Assembly: GCF_000373185.1 (NCBI RefSeq)
Contig: NZ_KB890628.1
Coordinates: forward strand, 1-64,000
DNA: 64,000 bases
Direction: 5' to 3'
Source of the DNA: Segatella paludivivens DSM 17968 = JCM 13650
GTDB lineage: Bacteria > Bacteroidota > Bacteroidia > Bacteroidales > Bacteroidaceae
This document shows, piece by piece, positions 44,878 to 54,845 of this stretch (the stretch's first letter is position 1; each line of letters starts with the position of its first letter). The translations under genes were made by a program, and so were the position numbers. The notes under the pieces were generated by a model. That model did no database searches. It saw only the letters and a list, made by a program, of their open reading frames with translations, and was not told the DNA's origin.

Positions 44878-46284
44878 ATGAGTAAAAAGACTTTTACAGT
44901 TGGACTTTGCTTGTGTGTAGCAACAATGATGCTGGCACAGACAAATCCAGGTGGCATATCTGCTAATATGTTGCAGCAGATAGAGAAATCACAGAAATCA
45001 TCAAAAGCTGATAAGGCTATTTTCAATGCAATCGCATCTAACAGTATAGACGATTTGGCTAAGAACTTTGCCAATCAGGGTACTGTTGATACATACTTCA
45101 GTAATGAGACTCCTAGTCAGAATATTCACGACCAGCAGAGTTCTGGACGTTGCTGGATGTTTACAGGAATGAATGTGCTTCGTGCAGATTTTGCAAAACA
45201 GCACAACGACACTCTTGCTGTTGAGTTCTCTCATGCTTATTTGTTTTTCTACGATCAGTTGGAGAAGGCAAACCTTATGCTTCAGGGAATAATTGATAAT
45301 GCAAAGAAACCTATGGAAGACCCTACAGTGCAGTTCTTCTTTAAAAATCCTATCAGCGATGGCGGTACATTTTGTGGTATAGCAGACCTTACAGAAAAGT
45401 ATGGTTTGGTTCCTATGAGTGTTCAGCCTGAAACATATTCAAGTGACAACACAAAGATTATGGACAAACTTGTCTCTAGTAAGTTGCGTGAATACGGACT
45501 CGAACTTCGTCGTATGGTTGCTTCTGGAAAAAGTAAGAATGCTATAAAAGATAGAAAGACTGAAATGCTGGCAGATATTTATCATTTGCTAACTCTTACT
45601 ATTGGTGAACCAGCTAAGGAGTTCACATATACGTTTACTGATAAAAATGGTAAGGCTGTTGGTGAAGCGCATAAGTACACTCCACAGACATTCTATGAAG
45701 CTACCGTTGGAAAGAAACTTAATGGTACTTTCATTATGGTAATGAACGATCCGCGACGCCCATATTACAAGACTTTTGAAGTAGAATATGACCGCCATAC
45801 CTATGATGGTCACAACTGGACATACTTAAATCTACCTATGGAAGAAATTGCCAAGCTAGCCATTGCTTCAATAAAAGACGGACACAAGATTTATTCTAGC
45901 TATGACGTAGGTAAGCAGTTAGACCGCAAGCGTGGATATATGGATGTAGACAACTTTGATTATTCTACTCTTATGGGAACGACTTTCAATATGAATAAAG
46001 CCGACCGTATAAGTACTTTTGACAGTGGTTCTACTCATGCTATGACTCTTACAGCTGTAGATATGGACAAGAATGGTAATCCTAAAAAATGGAAAGTCGA
46101 GAATAGTTGGGGACCTACTTACGGACAGAAAGGATGCTTGATAATGACCAATAATTGGTTTAATGAGTATATGTTCCGTCTTGTTGTGAACAAGAAATAT
46201 GCCACACAAAAGATATTGGATGCTGCTTCTCAGAAACCAATCATGGTTACTCCTGATGATCCTTTGTTCTTAGAGGATAATTAA
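44878..46284 (+). CDS. Secreted C1B cysteine aminopeptidase (bleomycin hydrolase type)
   Basis: A 468-residue protein started at the ATG at 44878 (MSKKTFTVGLCLCVATMMLA), which gives a signal peptide and follows the promoter; the frame is open from 44785 but that would precede the promoter. The catalytic residues are C92 (SSGRCWMFTG), H387 (GSTHAMTLTA) and N409 (VENSWG), the order of PepC/bleomycin hydrolase. Members cut single residues from peptide N-termini. The signal peptide marks it as periplasmic or exported, unlike the cytosolic PepC. Its stop overlaps that of the convergent comEC. Confidence 0.92.
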   Translation: MSKKTFTVGLCLCVATMMLAQTNPGGISANMLQQIEKSQKSSKADKAIFNAIASNSIDDLAKNFANQGTVDTYFSNETPSQNIHDQQSSGRCWMFTGMNVLRADFAKQHNDTLAVEFSHAYLFFYDQLEKANLMLQGIIDNAKKPMEDPTVQFFFKNPISDGGTFCGIADLTEKYGLVPMSVQPETYSSDNTKIMDKLVSSKLREYGLELRRMVASGKSKNAIKDRKTEMLADIYHLLTLTIGEPAKEFTYTFTDKNGKAVGEAHKYTPQTFYEATVGKKLNGTFIMVMNDPRRPYYKTFEVEYDRHTYDGHNWTYLNLPMEEIAKLAIASIKDGHKIYSSYDVGKQLDRKRGYMDVDNFDYSTLMGTTFNMNKADRISTFDSGSTHAMTLTAVDMDKNGNPKKWKVENSWGPTYGQKGCLIMTNNWFNEYMFRLVVNKKYATQKILDAASQKPIMVTPDDPLFLEDN

Positions 46285-47786
46285 TTCCGGACTTTTAGCA
46301 TTCTTAGCATTGCAAAACTACTGAGAATAAATATATATAGCAGCCAGGTCTGCGACGTGGAAATATAGGAATTTTCTATTGACGATCCTGGAAGTCCTGC
46401 TATAAAGAATATAGAACGATTCATTAATCCCGCTATCTGCACTATTACGTAACATACAATGTTATTGAGTGCAGTTAGTGGGATTGTTATTATCAAAGCC
46501 ACAGCCATGTATATTATCAATGTAGCACATGGTACAACAATAAAGTTTGTAAGAATAAAATAACATGAAAAGCGTCCGAAACAATGAAGTACTATTGGAA
46601 AAGTAAATGTTTGTGCAGACAATGATACGCAGATACTTCCCCATATCCAACTTAACAATTTGTTGTAAGGATGCAACAGCATATACATTGGCTTGTATAG
46701 GGTGAATATTCCAGCAACAGCCATGAATGACATTTGAAATCCTATGTCCCACAAACTAAGTGGATTGATTACAAGTATCACTATTGCCGCAAAAGCAAGA
46801 GTATTAAAACTTATGCTTTTTCTGTTTATGATACTTACAAGGGCATATATTGAGAGCATCACGGCACTGCGTACTACTGATGGAGGCATACCTACAAGAA
46901 AGGCGAATGCCCAGATACCAATTATAGATAATGTCATAGCGATTGCACTATGACCGAACAAAAGCAGGAATACTGAGAATATTATTCCAAGATGCAATCC
47001 CGACAATGCAAGGACATGACTTCCTCCAGATATAGAAAATGCATTTTTCGTATCCTTGTCCAGTGCACTCTTGTCGCCTAGTGTCATTGCAGAAATCACA
47101 GAGTAAGCCTCTTTATCCTTTCTGTTATCCGCAAATATTTTTTTTGATAGGTTGTCACGAAATATACGTGCTTTCATACATAATCTGTCATAAGCATTTT
47201 TGCCAAGCGAAACTCTTGCGGGATGTATATTCCAATATGGAATAAATGTCTGCGCTGTGTATCCGTGTATTTTCATCCATTGTGCATAGTCGAAGTTTGA
47301 GCTGCCAGATATATTATGTGGCTTTTCTAAAACAGACTCAGCGCATATCCCATCACCAGTATTCAGTTTCATTTCAGTTGTAGTATCCCTGAGAATAGTA
47401 GCTTTTGCGTTGATTGGACTGCCAAGAGACTTTTCGTTGAGGCTCATAATTTCAATATCACATTTCAAAACCTTACCGTGGACAATTGGTGTGCTTGTAA
47501 TCAAAGCCTCATATTGAGATGTTTCATTTGGAAGTTGTATATCAGTTGCTTTCAGTTGTCGACACATCAAAGTTCCGCCAAGTGCTAATGTTGTTGCAGC
47601 AATTAGTATGCTTTGTATATGTTCGCGTTTTATAAGTAATGCTAAAACTATGAATATAATGCCAGAAGTGAGCCATATACCTATAGTTATGTGCTTATAT
47701 AGTAGATTTCCTGTAACAATACCTATGCATAAGGCTATGGCGAGACGCAGCAGAGGATAAAGTTGCAGTTTGTTATTCGTGTACAT
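46281..47786 (-). CDS. ComEC/Rec2-type membrane protein, short form
   Basis: A 501-residue protein with a short N-terminal DUF4131-like part and the Competence domain: FSISGGSHVLALSGLHLGIIFSVF, then GMPPSVVRSAVMLSIYAL and many membrane segments. It lacks the C-terminal metallo-beta-lactamase domain of full ComEC. ComEC forms the inner-membrane channel for single-stranded DNA in natural transformation. Odd context: it starts directly at the stop of a susD gene, so it appears to be translated in a SusC-SusD operon. Confidence 0.88.
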   Translation of the reverse strand: MYTNNKLQLYPLLRLAIALCIGIVTGNLLYKHITIGIWLTSGIIFIVLALLIKREHIQSILIAATTLALGGTLMCRQLKATDIQLPNETSQYEALITSTPIVHGKVLKCDIEIMSLNEKSLGSPINAKATILRDTTTEMKLNTGDGICAESVLEKPHNISGSSNFDYAQWMKIHGYTAQTFIPYWNIHPARVSLGKNAYDRLCMKARIFRDNLSKKIFADNRKDKEAYSVISAMTLGDKSALDKDTKNAFSISGGSHVLALSGLHLGIIFSVFLLLFGHSAIAMTLSIIGIWAFAFLVGMPPSVVRSAVMLSIYALVSIINRKSISFNTLAFAAIVILVINPLSLWDIGFQMSFMAVAGIFTLYKPMYMLLHPYNKLLSWIWGSICVSLSAQTFTFPIVLHCFGRFSCYFILTNFIVVPCATLIIYMAVALIITIPLTALNNIVCYVIVQIAGLMNRSIFFIAGLPGSSIENSYISTSQTWLLYIFILSSFAMLRMLKVRN

Positions 47787-49397
47787 TTATTTGTATCCTT
47801 GGTTCTGTTTTAATTTTGTATTCATGTCTATTACAGCTTGTGGAATAGGGAACAGGTATGTGAATTTGCTATCTTCGTTATCTACTTGTTTACGTTGGTC
47901 GTAAGCCTTTTGAAAGATTCCAAACCTAATCATGTCATTACGTCGCCAACCTTCCCACATAAGTTCAAGTAGTCTTTCATCAAGGATATTCTGCAACGTA
48001 GCCTTTCTGTCGTTCATTCCTACACGATTGCGTATCATATTGAGTTCTTGTGTACCGTCTTCACCGTTGCGTACTTTTGCTTCAGCGATCATAAGCAATA
48101 CATCTGAATATCTAAATAGCACAATATCATTGTCTTGCAGCTTTCCGTCAGCATGTGCAGTACGGTCTATCTCATATTTAGACATTCTGGCTCCACCAGT
48201 CTTTTCATATTTACTGCCTGTAAGGTCTGGTGCAACTTCAAGTGGTCTGTAAATCAAAGGATCTCCGTTGTTAAGATAAACAATCTTTCCGTCAACTCTC
48301 AGTGTATCACTGTAGAAGTTTATACTATATCTGCTGTCAATAGAATCCGTACCATATCCGTATGTCTTAACCGTTGATAGGGTGGCACAGCTTCCGTTTT
48401 CAGCATCCATACCTATTGCACTTCCATGATTATAGTGTCTGCTACGGAAGAGATACCAGAATTGGTTGCTATATAATGTCTTATCCATAGGTATGGTGAA
48501 TATGTTTTCACTTGAAGTCTCATTGTGTACCGCAAAGTTGTCGGCATAGTTCTTTTCAAGAGAATATCCCTCTTTGGTAATCATGTTGCAATAATATATG
48601 CATGCTTCCCATGCGTTAAGTTGCTTCCCATCAATGTTAAACGTATGTTCGCCAGTACCAAGATAAATTTCATTATTAAGCATCATCTTGGCAAGTATGA
48701 AATAAGCTACAGGACGTGTGAATTTACCGTAATATGTTCCTTGGATGTTACTGTGTTCATCTGGAAGGTATGTTGCTGCCTCTTGTAGTTGAGATATGAT
48801 TGTACTTGCTACTTCCTGACGTGTTGCTTGTGTCATCTCAGCAAGTGTAGCGCCGTCTTTCATTGAAAGAGGTACGTTTCCAAACATATCCATGATATAG
48901 AAGTAGAACATAGCCCTTATGCCTTTTACTTCGGCTGTGTATTCATTATACTCAGAGTCGTTGAGTAGATTCTTGTTGTATTCAATTTCTGCTAAAGAAT
49001 GATTACATAGTCCAATTACCTTATAAAGATAGTTCCATGTGTCTAGTAGTGCCTTGTCAGTGGATGTCCATTTGTGCATATATAGGTCTTGCCAGAAACC
49101 GCCATCATACCAGTCTCCTCCTCTTGTAGGCAGAATAGCCTCGTCTGTGGTAAACGTGTTGTAGTCATATACTCCCCGATAAGTGCCTTGAATACCTTGA
49201 CTGTTACTGTTTCCGCCTATATAGTTGTATAGGTTTCCCACTGAGTTTATATATAAATTGGTTGCCGTGTTGTAAGCTTTGTATTCAAGCAGTTTGTCTT
49301 TGGAATTCTCATCAAGACAAGACGAAAGAAATGTTGTCGATAATGTCATTCCGGCAATACCGATAATCGTTATTATTATATGATACGTTTTTTTCAT
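47787..49397 (-). CDS. SusD/RagB-family lipoprotein
   Basis: A 536-residue protein with a lipobox (TTFLSSC, C27). SusD features are AEVKGIRAMFYFYIMDMFGNVPL in the N-terminal helices, FRYSDVLLMIAEAKVR and the end FPIPQAVIDMNTKLKQNQGY. It sits 5 bases behind the SusC-like gene and abuts comEC. It should bind a nutrient at the cell surface and cap the SusC transporter. There are no glycan enzymes near, so the ligand may be a peptide or another glycan handled elsewhere. Confidence 0.95.
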   Translation of the reverse strand: MKKTYHIIITIIGIAGMTLSTTFLSSCLDENSKDKLLEYKAYNTATNLYINSVGNLYNYIGGNSNSQGIQGTYRGVYDYNTFTTDEAILPTRGGDWYDGGFWQDLYMHKWTSTDKALLDTWNYLYKVIGLCNHSLAEIEYNKNLLNDSEYNEYTAEVKGIRAMFYFYIMDMFGNVPLSMKDGATLAEMTQATRQEVASTIISQLQEAATYLPDEHSNIQGTYYGKFTRPVAYFILAKMMLNNEIYLGTGEHTFNIDGKQLNAWEACIYYCNMITKEGYSLEKNYADNFAVHNETSSENIFTIPMDKTLYSNQFWYLFRSRHYNHGSAIGMDAENGSCATLSTVKTYGYGTDSIDSRYSINFYSDTLRVDGKIVYLNNGDPLIYRPLEVAPDLTGSKYEKTGGARMSKYEIDRTAHADGKLQDNDIVLFRYSDVLLMIAEAKVRNGEDGTQELNMIRNRVGMNDRKATLQNILDERLLELMWEGWRRNDMIRFGIFQKAYDQRKQVDNEDSKFTYLFPIPQAVIDMNTKLKQNQGYK

Positions 49398-49402
49398 GTG
49401 AT

Positions 49403-52117
49403 CTAGAATTGAATGCTTATTCCCATTGAATATGAGCGATATGCAGGATATGAACGTTTGTCGTCAATACCAAGTGTTCCATCAACTACATAACTGTTTA
49501 TCATAGGTGTGAGTCCACTGTATCCTGTTATGGTAGCTAAATTATTTACAGAGCATGAAAGACGTAGTGAACTGATATATTTATTTCTTACAGGTATGTT
49601 CCAGCCTATTGTTAGATAGTCAAAGTTCAGGTAGTCTCCTTTTTCCAGCCAATAGTCTGTTGCTGTCTGGTCTTTAATATTTTGCTTCGGCGCTTTTGCC
49701 ATAACATTATAGTCGGGAAAGCTAGACATGTTCATATATGTTAGACTTGTTCCGTTGTATATCTTGTGACCAAAAGCTCCGTTTATCTGCAATGATACAT
49801 CAAATTCTTTGTATCTGAAACTGATGTTTGAGCCTAGTATCCATTTAGGTGTGGCTTGTCCTGCAATATATCTGTCGCCACCGTCTTCGATGTTTATTTT
49901 TCCGTTATGGTCAAGGTCAGCAATGGCATAACTGTAACTGCCGTCACTGTTTTTTGTTAACCCTGTGCAGTGGGGCAGATAGAAAACTCCAAGTGGTTGA
50001 CCTATTATTTGATATACGATGTTGTTGTTGCCACCATGGAATCCAGCACCGTTAAGTGAACCTATACTTGTTATCTGTGAAGCAGAAAGTTGTGTGCCGT
50101 TATAGTTGCCCGACAATGAAAGTAGTTTGTTCTTTTGGAATGCTACGTTCATGTTAATGTTTAGTTCCATGTCTTTCTTTGATATAGGAGTAATGCCTAA
50201 ACCTAGTTCAAAACCACTATTGCTCATTTCTCCCAGATTGGCAAGCAACTTATTGTATGTGAATGGTGGAACAGGTACATCATATTGGTATAGCATGTCT
50301 CGTGTCTTACTGTAATAGTATTCTGCTGTAAGTATCACTCTGTTCTTCCAAAAACTTATATCCGTACCAATATTGAATGTGCTTCGTGTTTCCCATTTTA
50401 AATCAGGATTAGCATTGCGGAATTGTCCCATTGTTATAGTTGGTGAACCGTTATAAGATATTACACCTGTAGGCTGAACTAAATTTATTGAGTTGTATGG
50501 ATCAATACCTCCTAGGTTTCCAGAGAGTCCATATCCCATTCTTATCTTGAAAATGTTTACAAGTTTGCGTAAGCTTTTAAAGAAAGGTTCGGCTGCAACA
50601 TCCCATGTCCCAGATATAGATGGAAATATGCCCCATTTGTGGTTGTTTCCAAACATACTACTTCCATCAGCTCTCATGTTGGCAGCAACGGTATACCTAT
50701 TCAGAAGTGTATATGATACGCTACCCATCGCAGAAGCCAGTGAAGACTCTGTGTAGTCAGACCCTGTACCTCCGTATGGCCTTGTAGAGGCGGCGGCAAG
50801 ATTGTCATATCCTAATTCATTTGTTGTGAAACCTTTTACAAGAGTCCAGAAGCCGCTATGTTTGCTCTTTTGGTATTCTGTCATTGCTGTTGCTTCTATA
50901 GCGTGTATACCCCATGAGTGCTTCCATTCAAGAGTTGCATTGCCCAGCATATCTTCTGTCTTATGTTCTCCACGGTAAGCCTGCCCCTGTGCCCAAACCC
51001 ATGTCGGGCAGAACACTGCATTCTCTAGAGAGTTATAGCTATAACTGCCGAATAGTTTTAAATGTAGTTCTTTTTCTAGTGTAAAGTCCAGTCCTAAATG
51101 AGTATTGAAGTTAATGTTCTTATCATCGTTCTTCTCTTTTAGTAATGCTCCCGGAGGGTTTATCTGACTAGCCGTTGAATTTTTATCCCAACCACCCGAT
51201 GCATTCATTCCTTCTGGGTATGTTGGATTTTGTGTAGCTGCACTGTAAAACAGTTTTTGTTCGTCAAATATATAGTTGTTTTTTTGTGAAGCTCCAAATA
51301 CACCAAAATCAATAGAAAGAAGATTATCGAATGCCTTTTGTGATAGGTCAAACTTAGCAGTGAAGTTTTGGTATTCATTAACCTTAATAATTGTTTTGTG
51401 GTCCATAACTCCTATTGACGCACGATAGTTACTGCTTTCAGAGCCTCCGCTGAAAGCTATATGATGATTTTGTACAATTCCAGTTCTTGTTACTGCATCC
51501 TGAAAATCAGTGTTGTATCCGCCGTCATTGTAATCAAGCCCCAGTGTCTTTGCCGTTGATATATATCCGTTACGTTGCAACATGTCTATGGTCTTGTATT
51601 TAGACTCAAAGCCAATATTGCCATCATAACTAATATGAAACATACTTCCATGTCCTTTTTTGGTCGTAACCTGTATAACGCCTGATGCACCTCTAGAACC
51701 ATATTTTGCTGTTTCTGCGGCATTCTTCAGAATCGTAAAGCTCTCTATATCTGCTGGATATATTGATGAAAGGGTAGAAAGGTCGCTGTAAACGCCATCA
51801 ATAATAACAAGCGGATCATTACCGCCAGTAAGAGAAGTCGTACCTCTTACTCGCACACTGCTCAATTGTGCCATTCGGTTTTCGCCAGAAGTCACATTCA
51901 CACCTGCAGCTTGTCCGCTTAATGCATTGAGTGAGTTTATCACAAGTCCCTTGTTCATTCTGTCTTCAGTAACAATATCTGCCGATCCCTGTTTGCGTTC
52001 TGGTATCAGTCGCATTATTTCCAATGAGTCTATTTCTGAAAGACTATGTTTTTCCTGAGCCTGCATTGTGAAATTTGGCATTATCAGCAAGGGTATTATG
52101 AGTTTCCAGTTATACAT
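49403..52117 (-). CDS. SusC/RagA-like TonB-dependent transporter, short N-terminus
   Basis: A 904-residue protein with a signal peptide (KLIIPLLIMPNFTMQAQ). It goes almost directly to the plug (GLVINSLNALSGQAAGVNV, then VRVRGTTSL, DPLVIIDGVYSDLSTL, ILKNAAETAKYGSRGASGVI) and then a barrel ending RSYSMGISIQF. The carboxypeptidase-D-like domain and the usual VVVVGYG linker are missing; the start is a signal peptide and the plug begins by about residue 55. Import with the adjacent SusD protein is expected. A TATTTTTG box (52145-52138) is upstream. Confidence 0.94.
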   Translation of the reverse strand: MYNWKLIIPLLIMPNFTMQAQEKHSLSEIDSLEIMRLIPERKQGSADIVTEDRMNKGLVINSLNALSGQAAGVNVTSGENRMAQLSSVRVRGTTSLTGGNDPLVIIDGVYSDLSTLSSIYPADIESFTILKNAAETAKYGSRGASGVIQVTTKKGHGSMFHISYDGNIGFESKYKTIDMLQRNGYISTAKTLGLDYNDGGYNTDFQDAVTRTGIVQNHHIAFSGGSESSNYRASIGVMDHKTIIKVNEYQNFTAKFDLSQKAFDNLLSIDFGVFGASQKNNYIFDEQKLFYSAATQNPTYPEGMNASGGWDKNSTASQINPPGALLKEKNDDKNINFNTHLGLDFTLEKELHLKLFGSYSYNSLENAVFCPTWVWAQGQAYRGEHKTEDMLGNATLEWKHSWGIHAIEATAMTEYQKSKHSGFWTLVKGFTTNELGYDNLAAASTRPYGGTGSDYTESSLASAMGSVSYTLLNRYTVAANMRADGSSMFGNNHKWGIFPSISGTWDVAAEPFFKSLRKLVNIFKIRMGYGLSGNLGGIDPYNSINLVQPTGVISYNGSPTITMGQFRNANPDLKWETRSTFNIGTDISFWKNRVILTAEYYYSKTRDMLYQYDVPVPPFTYNKLLANLGEMSNSGFELGLGITPISKKDMELNINMNVAFQKNKLLSLSGNYNGTQLSASQITSIGSLNGAGFHGGNNNIVYQIIGQPLGVFYLPHCTGLTKNSDGSYSYAIADLDHNGKINIEDGGDRYIAGQATPKWILGSNISFRYKEFDVSLQINGAFGHKIYNGTSLTYMNMSSFPDYNVMAKAPKQNIKDQTATDYWLEKGDYLNFDYLTIGWNIPVRNKYISSLRLSCSVNNLATITGYSGLTPMINSYVVDGTLGIDDKRSYPAYRSYSMGISIQF

Positions 52118-52267
52118 GTTGTGTGATTTTAATGGCGCAAAAATATTAAACTATATTGCAAATGTAGTTAAAAATAATGTTTAAAGCAATAAAAGCTTTA
52201 TTTATTTTTCTGTTTTGTAAGATGAAAGTGCTTCATTACATAGCTTATTTACGTGGTAAATTTGACG

Positions 52268-52327
52268 AGACTGCTATAGAAATACGATTATGTGTGAGAG
52301 GCATAAAATCGTATTTCTATAGCAGTC
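52268..52327. repeat. 21-bp perfect inverted repeat (long hairpin)
   Basis: Arms 52268-52288 and 52308-52327 (AGACTGCTATAGAAATACGA plus one base) are perfectly complementary with a 19-nt loop. It lies between the end of the GNAT gene and the susC promoter. No T-run follows on the minus strand, so it is not a standard terminator. Confidence 0.7.
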
Positions 52328-52369
52328 TTAAAATCAATTCGAAATATCTGTTTTGAATTAAGCTTTACT

Positions 52370-52939
52370 TCATCTTTGTAAATGCTTCATTTTATGGCCA
52401 CCCCATGCTGCGTCATTCACAAATTTAAAGCCAAGTCTGGTATACAGCTGTTCTGCTTTTGGATTTCCGCAGTCAACGAGTAATCCTGTTAATGGAATAT
52501 TCAGTGCTTTTGCCTTTTCTAATGTTGCTTTTAATAGGGCAGAGGCAATACCCATTTTGCGAAATCTTTTATCAACAGCCAAACTGTCAATATACAGTTC
52601 TCCTTTTCCGGTTTCATCGTCAATTCCAGAATAGTCTATGCCAAATTCTTTTAAAGCTTCCTCTATAAAAGCTTTTCGCAGTGTGTGCAGATCTGCTCCA
52701 TCATAACTTACGCAAATGCCAATAACGGCTTTTGATACTTCATCCAAAGCTACTAATGTGTTCTTATACGAATATTGTGAGTCTTCTCTTTCCACAAGTC
52801 TTGTCATCATCTTATGAAAATCCTCTAACGTATGTTTTTCACCAGCAAAGTTTTTGCAACATTCATGGTTCATCGCCAGCATGATGAGTGTAGATATTGT
52901 ATCTGCCTGTTGTTTAGTGGCATTCGTTATTCTTATCAT
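52370..52939 (-). CDS. GNAT-family N-acetyltransferase
   Basis: A 189-residue protein with the GNAT fold: the acetyl-CoA loop is VDKRFRKMGIASALLKATLEKA (Q/RxxGxG/A type), followed by LLVDCGNPKAEQLYTRLGFKFV. It transfers an acetyl group from acetyl-CoA to an unknown amine. It has a good promoter (CAAA complement of TTTG at 52996-52993, 20 bp, TATTTTTG at 52972-52965) and no operon partner. Confidence 0.88.
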   Translation of the reverse strand: MIRITNATKQQADTISTLIMLAMNHECCKNFAGEKHTLEDFHKMMTRLVEREDSQYSYKNTLVALDEVSKAVIGICVSYDGADLHTLRKAFIEEALKEFGIDYSGIDDETGKGELYIDSLAVDKRFRKMGIASALLKATLEKAKALNIPLTGLLVDCGNPKAEQLYTRLGFKFVNDAAWGGHKMKHLQR

Positions 52940-53102
52940 GTAAAGTATTTATTACGTTTTATTACAAAAATACTAATATAACGATAAATACACAAATATA
53001 TTAATGATTTTTAGTGAATGGCAGTACCTATCACAAGCACTGCCATTTCTTTATTTAAACAATACAATTTTCTCTTTTCAAAAGAGATTTAAATGGAATA
53101 TC

Positions 53103-54842
53103 TTATTTAAATGTCTTCACATACACTTTCGCTTTTCCGTCTTCTGACTTCATAACTATGATACTTTTGATTTCAGATGGCTTTAAAATATCATTAATAT
53201 CCTGACCTTCTGGTAGCTCCTTACCGTCTATTATATATTTATAGTTTTTCTTCCTTTCTTCTGAAGATTGTAACTTAATATTTCCTACAGGTACAGGAAT
53301 AGTGAACAATGTTTTTACGACTTTACCTTTTTTAATGCCAGGTTCCCAATTAGGCATGCTATTTATAACTTTTAAAGCTTCGCTGTCCAATTCTGGGTCA
53401 AAGCTTCTTACAACATGGGCTCCAGATATAGAACCGTCTTTGTTAACAGTGAATGCGACTATCGTAAAACCCCCCTTTGTGGAATTTTCTGGATTCTTTA
53501 TGTTTTTGGCAAAGTAATCTGATAGCTTGTCACTACCACCTGGAAAACTTGGCAACTTGTCTACGCTCTCGTAAACTTTATCTTCACCGTTTGAGTCACT
53601 ATTGTCCTTCTTTAAAGTAATCTTTATTCCGTTAGCTGCATCTCCTGCACGGAATGTCATATCGTCAAAGCCAACATATTGCACAACAATAGTATTATCA
53701 TCAGAGACCTCATTTAAAGAAAAGTTTCCTTTAGTATCAGATACAGAACCTTTCTTTATTCCATTTATGATAACAAGTGCACCTTGTATCGGTTTACCGC
53801 TTTCATCAACAACAGTTCCTTTAATATTGATAATCTTTGCATCTTGAGCTTGATTTTCAACAGCATTGTTAACTAGGTCGGCTACAGATTGAACTTTATT
53901 TCCAGTAACTCCTGATTCAAGTAATCCTTTTGTTGCATTTGATATTTTTGCAATCTCTGGAATTTTCTCACTCAGTGAACGTGCTACTGTGTCAATATTG
54001 CTTACAAAAAGCAATGCGGCTGCAAGTGGCGCAAATAATAAATACTTAGTCTTTGCTATTTCCTTCGTTCTACGTTTGTTCATCATTTTAATTCTTTTTT
54101 TAAGAGGTAAAACATTAAAGTTATTGGCAATATCAGTTTTTGGAGAATGATATGCCAAACCAAGCAAGTGATACTGATAGGCTTTGCGCGCGTTGCCTTC
54201 AGCCAAAACACTTTCATCGGCTAAAAATTCCAGATTAATACGCACATCCCGCTTCATAAGCCATGCAAAAGGATTAAACCAGCAGAATATACAAAACATT
54301 TCTGAAAAGATACTGTCTAGAGAGTGCCACTGGTTTACGTGTGTGCGTTCGTGTATTATAATTTCATTAAGTTCTTCATCACTTAATCCTTCTTTATTTA
54401 AAAAGATCCATTTGAAAAAAGAAAATGGTCCATCTTTGCTTCTCAATGTGTGCAGTATAGTGCCATTGATGCTTATTTTTTTATGTTTGCATGCCATATA
54501 TACGATAGTTCCAAGCTGCAAAATAAAGTTTAGCAACATAATCGTTACCACGGCTATATAGACATATAGTAGAAAGTCTTTCCATGTTATTGACGGAGCA
54601 TTGGCATATGTCATCATTGTTGGTAATATACTTGTGGCATAACTGTTTGCCATACTAACTGTGGTATCGGAGTCTTTAATCCAGTATTCAATGTTAAGTA
54701 ATGGAATAGTTAATGATATAAGATATATTGTCCATAGCGTGGCACGTCGCAATGCAAAAAATGTGTCTCTGCTTGTCATAAGCCGATAGAATCCATATAA
54801 CAGAATCAGAGCAAAATTTACTTTTAATAGATATATAGCCAT
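53103..54842 (-). CDS. M56-family BlaR1-like sensor peptidase with TonB end
   Basis: A 579-residue inner-membrane protein. N-terminal membrane segments surround the zinc motif HERTH (H164-H168, HExxH type), followed by NLEFLADESVLAEG, typical of the M56/BlaR1 peptidase. After a fourth membrane segment comes a periplasmic carboxypeptidase-D-like domain (IKGTVVDESGKPIQGALVII) and a TonB C-terminal domain (GGFTIVAFTVNKDGSISGAHVV). Instead of the penicillin-binding sensor of BlaR1 it has these modules. It should cut the BlaI-type repressor encoded 3 bases upstream when it senses a signal. The signal is unknown. Confidence 0.93.
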   Translation of the reverse strand: MAIYLLKVNFALILLYGFYRLMTSRDTFFALRRATLWTIYLISLTIPLLNIEYWIKDSDTTVSMANSYATSILPTMMTYANAPSITWKDFLLYVYIAVVTIMLLNFILQLGTIVYMACKHKKISINGTILHTLRSKDGPFSFFKWIFLNKEGLSDEELNEIIIHERTHVNQWHSLDSIFSEMFCIFCWFNPFAWLMKRDVRINLEFLADESVLAEGNARKAYQYHLLGLAYHSPKTDIANNFNVLPLKKRIKMMNKRRTKEIAKTKYLLFAPLAAALLFVSNIDTVARSLSEKIPEIAKISNATKGLLESGVTGNKVQSVADLVNNAVENQAQDAKIINIKGTVVDESGKPIQGALVIINGIKKGSVSDTKGNFSLNEVSDDNTIVVQYVGFDDMTFRAGDAANGIKITLKKDNSDSNGEDKVYESVDKLPSFPGGSDKLSDYFAKNIKNPENSTKGGFTIVAFTVNKDGSISGAHVVRSFDPELDSEALKVINSMPNWEPGIKKGKVVKTLFTIPVPVGNIKLQSSEERKKNYKYIIDGKELPEGQDINDILKPSEIKSIIVMKSEDGKAKVYVKTFK

Positions 54843-54845
54843 ATT

